Translations under genes and position numbers: made by a program
NCBI GenBank assembly: GCA_031266315.1
Contig: JAISBG010000046.1
Span: 1-7,154, forward strand
Direction of reading: 5' to 3'
DNA: 7,154 nt
From: Planctomycetaceae bacterium
GTDB lineage: Bacteria > Planctomycetota > Planctomycetia > Pirellulales > Thermoguttaceae
Notes under the pieces: model-generated
The model's database searches: none
What the model was told of the DNA's origin: nothing
Seen by the model: the letters and a program-made list of their open reading frames with translations, nothing else
Shown: positions 5,733-7,154 of the stretch, piece after piece
How the letters are laid out: the number at the start of each line of letters is the position of its first letter
Position numbering within the stretch: position 1 is the stretch's first letter

Positions 5733-5852
5733 AAAAATAGTTATACAATCATTTATCCTCTCTCTGTTTTCGGTGGTTAATAGAAAAAATTTTCTGATTC
5801 TACCGGATTAGGTATCCAAGTATTGAAAAGTCTGTTTTAAACGCGAAAAGAG

Positions 5853-5880
5853 GTGGGCAATCCGCCCGCTGGGCGGTTGC
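5853..5880 (+). repeat. REP-like unit 1 in copy B (GTGG head)
   Basis: GTGG (5853-5856) precedes GCAA, a bulged T (5861) and CCGCCC, then loop GCT (5868-5870), then GGGCGG and TTGC (5871-5880). The bulge and loop are identical to copy A, while four of the ten stem pairs have changed on both sides. Confidence 0.65.
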
Positions 5881-5948
5881 GCCGGTTGAGTTATTATTGA
5901 CTCCAAAACGGAAGGCAACACCATTTGCCGTCGTTAATCTAATTCACA

Positions 5949-5991
5949 GTCGGCTATCGCCGACGCAACCGTTCAGCGAACGGTTGCCCAC
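5949..5991 (-). repeat. Companion hairpin plus REP-like unit 2 in copy B
   Basis: GTCGGC (5949-5954) pairs with GCCGAC (5959-5964). GCAACCGTTC (5965-5974) pairs perfectly with GAACGGTTGC (5978-5987) around AGC. CCAC at 5988-5991 is the minus-strand GTGG head. One stem pair (5971/5981, G-C) replaces T-A in copy A (4485/4495). Confidence 0.65.
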
Positions 5992-6116
5992 CTGATGATT
6001 GCCTATGAAATATTACCTATTATTTTACGATTCCAGTGGGAAACACCTAATTTGATAGAATCAGAAAATTTTTAATTTTTTTTAAAGAAAACTTTCTTTG
6101 GGAAGGTTTTATGTAT

Positions 6117-6279
6117 CAGTAAGATTACAAGTTTTCCTCCGCCCTGAAAGAGCAACGCAAAACGAATTGGCATTGCCCTTTCAGGGCGAAATTAAAGGTG
6201 GGCTTTAACCCACCGCGTTGCGGTGGGTTGTTATGCAATGCCCCTAAAGGGGCGGAGGAAAAAACTTGCAATCCTACTG
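6117..6279. repeat. 163-bp palindrome-rich element with TIRs (type C)
   Basis: The ends 6117-6143 (starting CAGTAAGATTACAAG) and 6251-6279 (ending CTTGCAATCCTACTG) are inverted copies with two mismatches and a 2-base indel. Inside are several strong hairpins in series. GCCCTGAAAG (6141-6150) pairs with CTTTCAGGGC (6178-6187). GGTGGG (6197-6202) pairs with CCCACC (6209-6214). CCACCGC pairs with GCGGTGG (6210-6226), competing for the same bases as the previous stem. GCCCCT pairs with AGGGGC (6240-6253). It is unrelated in sequence to copies A and B. A minus-strand frame across it is a by-product of the palindromes. It is most likely a MITE-like or structured intergenic repeat. Confidence 0.62.
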
Positions 6280-6316
6280 CCCCTTGCGTAACATGAGTTC
6301 TTAAACTTTTTGTTCG

Positions 6317-6345
6317 GAAAAAAAACTTGGAATTCTGTTGCCCCT
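6317..6345. repeat. Decayed extra copy of the type C right end
   Basis: The stretch GGAAAAAAAACTTGGAATTC, continuing TGTTGCCCCT, closely resembles 6255-6282, the right end of the type C element and its flank. It is in the same orientation about 63 bp further on. The intervening 6283-6316 shows nothing recognisable. It is probably the leftover edge of an older insertion or a partial duplication. Confidence 0.45.
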
Positions 6346-6352
6346 CTATACC

Positions 6353-6381
6353 TTGACAATAGCCCGAATTTGACATAGTAT
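6353..6381 (+). promoter_or_regulatory. Sigma70-type promoter candidate for tex
   Basis: A perfect TTGACA (6353-6358) and TAGTAT (6376-6381, 4 of 6) are spaced by 17 bases. Transcription would start near 6388, leaving a leader of about 76 bases that contains a CTTTT/AAAAG hairpin and a T-rich run before the ATG. The -35 lies 7 bases after the decayed type C end. Confidence 0.55.
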
Positions 6382-6463
6382 CTACGTTTTACAAAAAGGC
6401 TTTTGCTCTGGAAAAGTAAATTGTTCCTTTTTTTCGTTAGTTCCTATTTCTTTTTGTACCGTC

Positions 6464-7154
6464 ATGGTCGAACCAGTTACGATCAATCTTCGTTTTTTGG
6501 CGCGGGACTTAGGTTTACCGCAAGAGCAAGTTCAAGCCGTTGTTACATTGCTTGACAACGGTTTTCCGGTTCCGTTTATTGCCCGGTACCGCAAAGACCA
6601 AACCACTAATCTCGATGAGGAAATACTCCGAGTCATTGAAGAGGAACTCAAGTTGGTTCGCGCTCTTTGTGAACGGAAACAGGCAATCCTCAAAACTATC
6701 GATTCGCAAGGGAAACTCACGCCCGAACTCGATAAAAAAATTCGGGAAGCCAAGTCTTCAAAACGGCTGGAAGATATTTATCTGCCGTTCAAACCCAAAC
6801 GTCAGACCTTGGCTCTCGATGCACGCGAGCACGGACTTGAACCGCTTGCCCTCGAAATTTTTCACGGAACCGTTTCGCCCGAAAAATTGGATCAGCGAGC
6901 CTCCGAATTTATTAACGAGGACAAAAAAATCAAATCAATTGCCGATGCTCTGTTAGGCGCGGGGTACATCATTGCCGAAATGTTCAGCGAAAAAATCGAA
7001 GTGATTCAGGAAGTTCGCGATACCGTTTTCAAATTCGGGAAACTCATCACTACTAAAATCGAGTCCAAACTTCCCGCTACACCGCAAATTTCGGAAAATT
7101 CCGAAACTCCAAAAATTTCTGAAAAACCTGAGAAATCTGAAAAACCGGAAAAAT
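6464..7154 (+). CDS. tex: Tex, RNA-binding transcription accessory protein (5' part)
   Basis: The first 230 residues of Tex are present; the frame is open at the window end. Tex proteins bind nucleic acid through a C-terminal S1 domain and influence transcription; the known family length is roughly 700-800 aa. Visible here is the Tex N-terminal helical region: LARDLGLPQEQV (12-23), the hallmark VPFIARYRK (36-44), LDEEILRVIEEE (50-61), GKLTPELDKKI (83-93), LEDIYLPFKPKR (102-113) and GLEPLA (124-129). After GKLITTKIESK (192-202), where typical Tex goes on to a KFRDYFDY-like segment, this copy enters a Ser/Glu/Lys/Pro-rich stretch (about 203-230 and beyond). The YqgF-like, helix-hairpin-helix and S1 parts are not in the window. 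The ATG at 6464 fits the family start; no Shine-Dalgarno is seen and the leader is pyrimidine-rich. Confidence 0.93.
   Translation, partial: MVEPVTINLRFLARDLGLPQEQVQAVVTLLDNGFPVPFIARYRKDQTTNLDEEILRVIEEELKLVRALCERKQAILKTIDSQGKLTPELDKKIREAKSSKRLEDIYLPFKPKRQTLALDAREHGLEPLALEIFHGTVSPEKLDQRASEFINEDKKIKSIADALLGAGYIIAEMFSEKIEVIQEVRDTVFKFGKLITTKIESKLPATPQISENSETPKISEKPEKSEKPEK

Larger units (their letters stand above)
5785..6073 (+). mobile_element. Non-autonomous element with 29-bp TIRs, copy B
   Basis: The 29-bp ends 5785-5813 and 6045-6073 are inverted copies matching at 26 of 29; they share the core CTGATTCTA...ATTAGGT with copy A. Inside, in the same order and orientation as copy A, are a REP-like unit (5853-5880) and the spacer GCCGTCGTTAATCTAATTCA (5927-5946). 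The companion hairpin (5949-5964), an inverted REP-like unit (5965-5991) and the conserved right flank (6006-6051) follow. It differs from A by a longer left arm (5814-5850), by an extra spacer near 5893-5925, and by lacking one of A's extra heads. The element begins 52 bases after the prs stop; 5733-5784 is AT-rich with no terminator. No coding capacity is seen. Confidence 0.68.

Noticed and set aside
4352..6073. Composite transposon carrying prs between copies A and B
   Set aside because: prs is an essential housekeeping gene that looks native, no transposase is present, and no target duplication is seen outside the pair. Two independent insertions are simpler.
6084..6099. AAAGAAA-AC-TTTCTTT hairpin as a terminator
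   Set aside because: The stem is pure A-T, lacks a following T-run and is more than 300 bases past prs.
6125..6376. 83-codon minus-strand frame
   Set aside because: It is produced by the palindromes of the type C element and has no protein-like features.
6540..6956. 138-codon + strand frame inside tex
   Set aside because: It is a shadow in another frame of the Tex N-terminal region, which has clear family motifs in the frame starting at 6464.

Overview
The window reads as a chromosomal stretch from a bacterium with moderate GC genes and AT-rich spacers. A Planctomycetota or related PVC lineage is my best guess, with low-to-moderate confidence. The hints are a secreted FAD-dependent oxidoreductase ending in an F5/8 (discoidin)-type domain, no recognisable Shine-Dalgarno sequence before any gene, and a ribose-phosphate pyrophosphokinase with a DDMISTG PRPP loop. 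There is no rRNA, tRNA, phage module, transposase or CRISPR array. All five genes lie on the + strand with wide gaps, so most are probably transcribed separately.

Layout: 1-350 is a dense cluster of small hairpin repeats, including a 175-bp near-palindrome. 361-587 is a purine/pyrimidine-patterned stretch bounded by a perfect 14-bp inverted repeat. 671-997 encodes an unrecognised 108-aa protein with a coiled-coil tail, followed by a clear intrinsic terminator. 1265-1723 encodes a stand-alone ASCH-domain protein behind a good sigma70-type promoter. 1785-1922 is a small element with 13-bp inverted ends around a 10-bp degenerate tandem repeat. 2026-4350 encodes the exported oxidoreductase. 4352-4612 and 5785-6073 are two related, same-orientation elements with terminal inverted repeats, one on each side of prs (4770-5732). 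6117-6279 is a different palindrome-rich element. 6464 to the window end is the 5' part of tex, cut off inside an unusual Ser/Glu/Lys/Pro-rich insert.

The genes do not form an obvious pathway. prs (PRPP synthesis) and tex (RNA-binding transcription accessory protein) are housekeeping genes. The oxidoreductase acts outside the cytoplasm on an unknown substrate, and the ASCH protein probably binds nucleic acid or a nucleotide. The most interesting content is between genes. A family of GTAG/GTGG-headed hairpins with a bulged T and a GCT loop occurs in inverted pairs inside the elements flanking prs, and again rearranged at the left edge. Comparing the two elements, five stem base pairs differ by compensating double substitutions, so the fold itself appears to be conserved. 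The format matches REP/BIME sequences mobilised by RAYT (TnpA-REP) transposases, here nested inside longer terminal inverted repeats.
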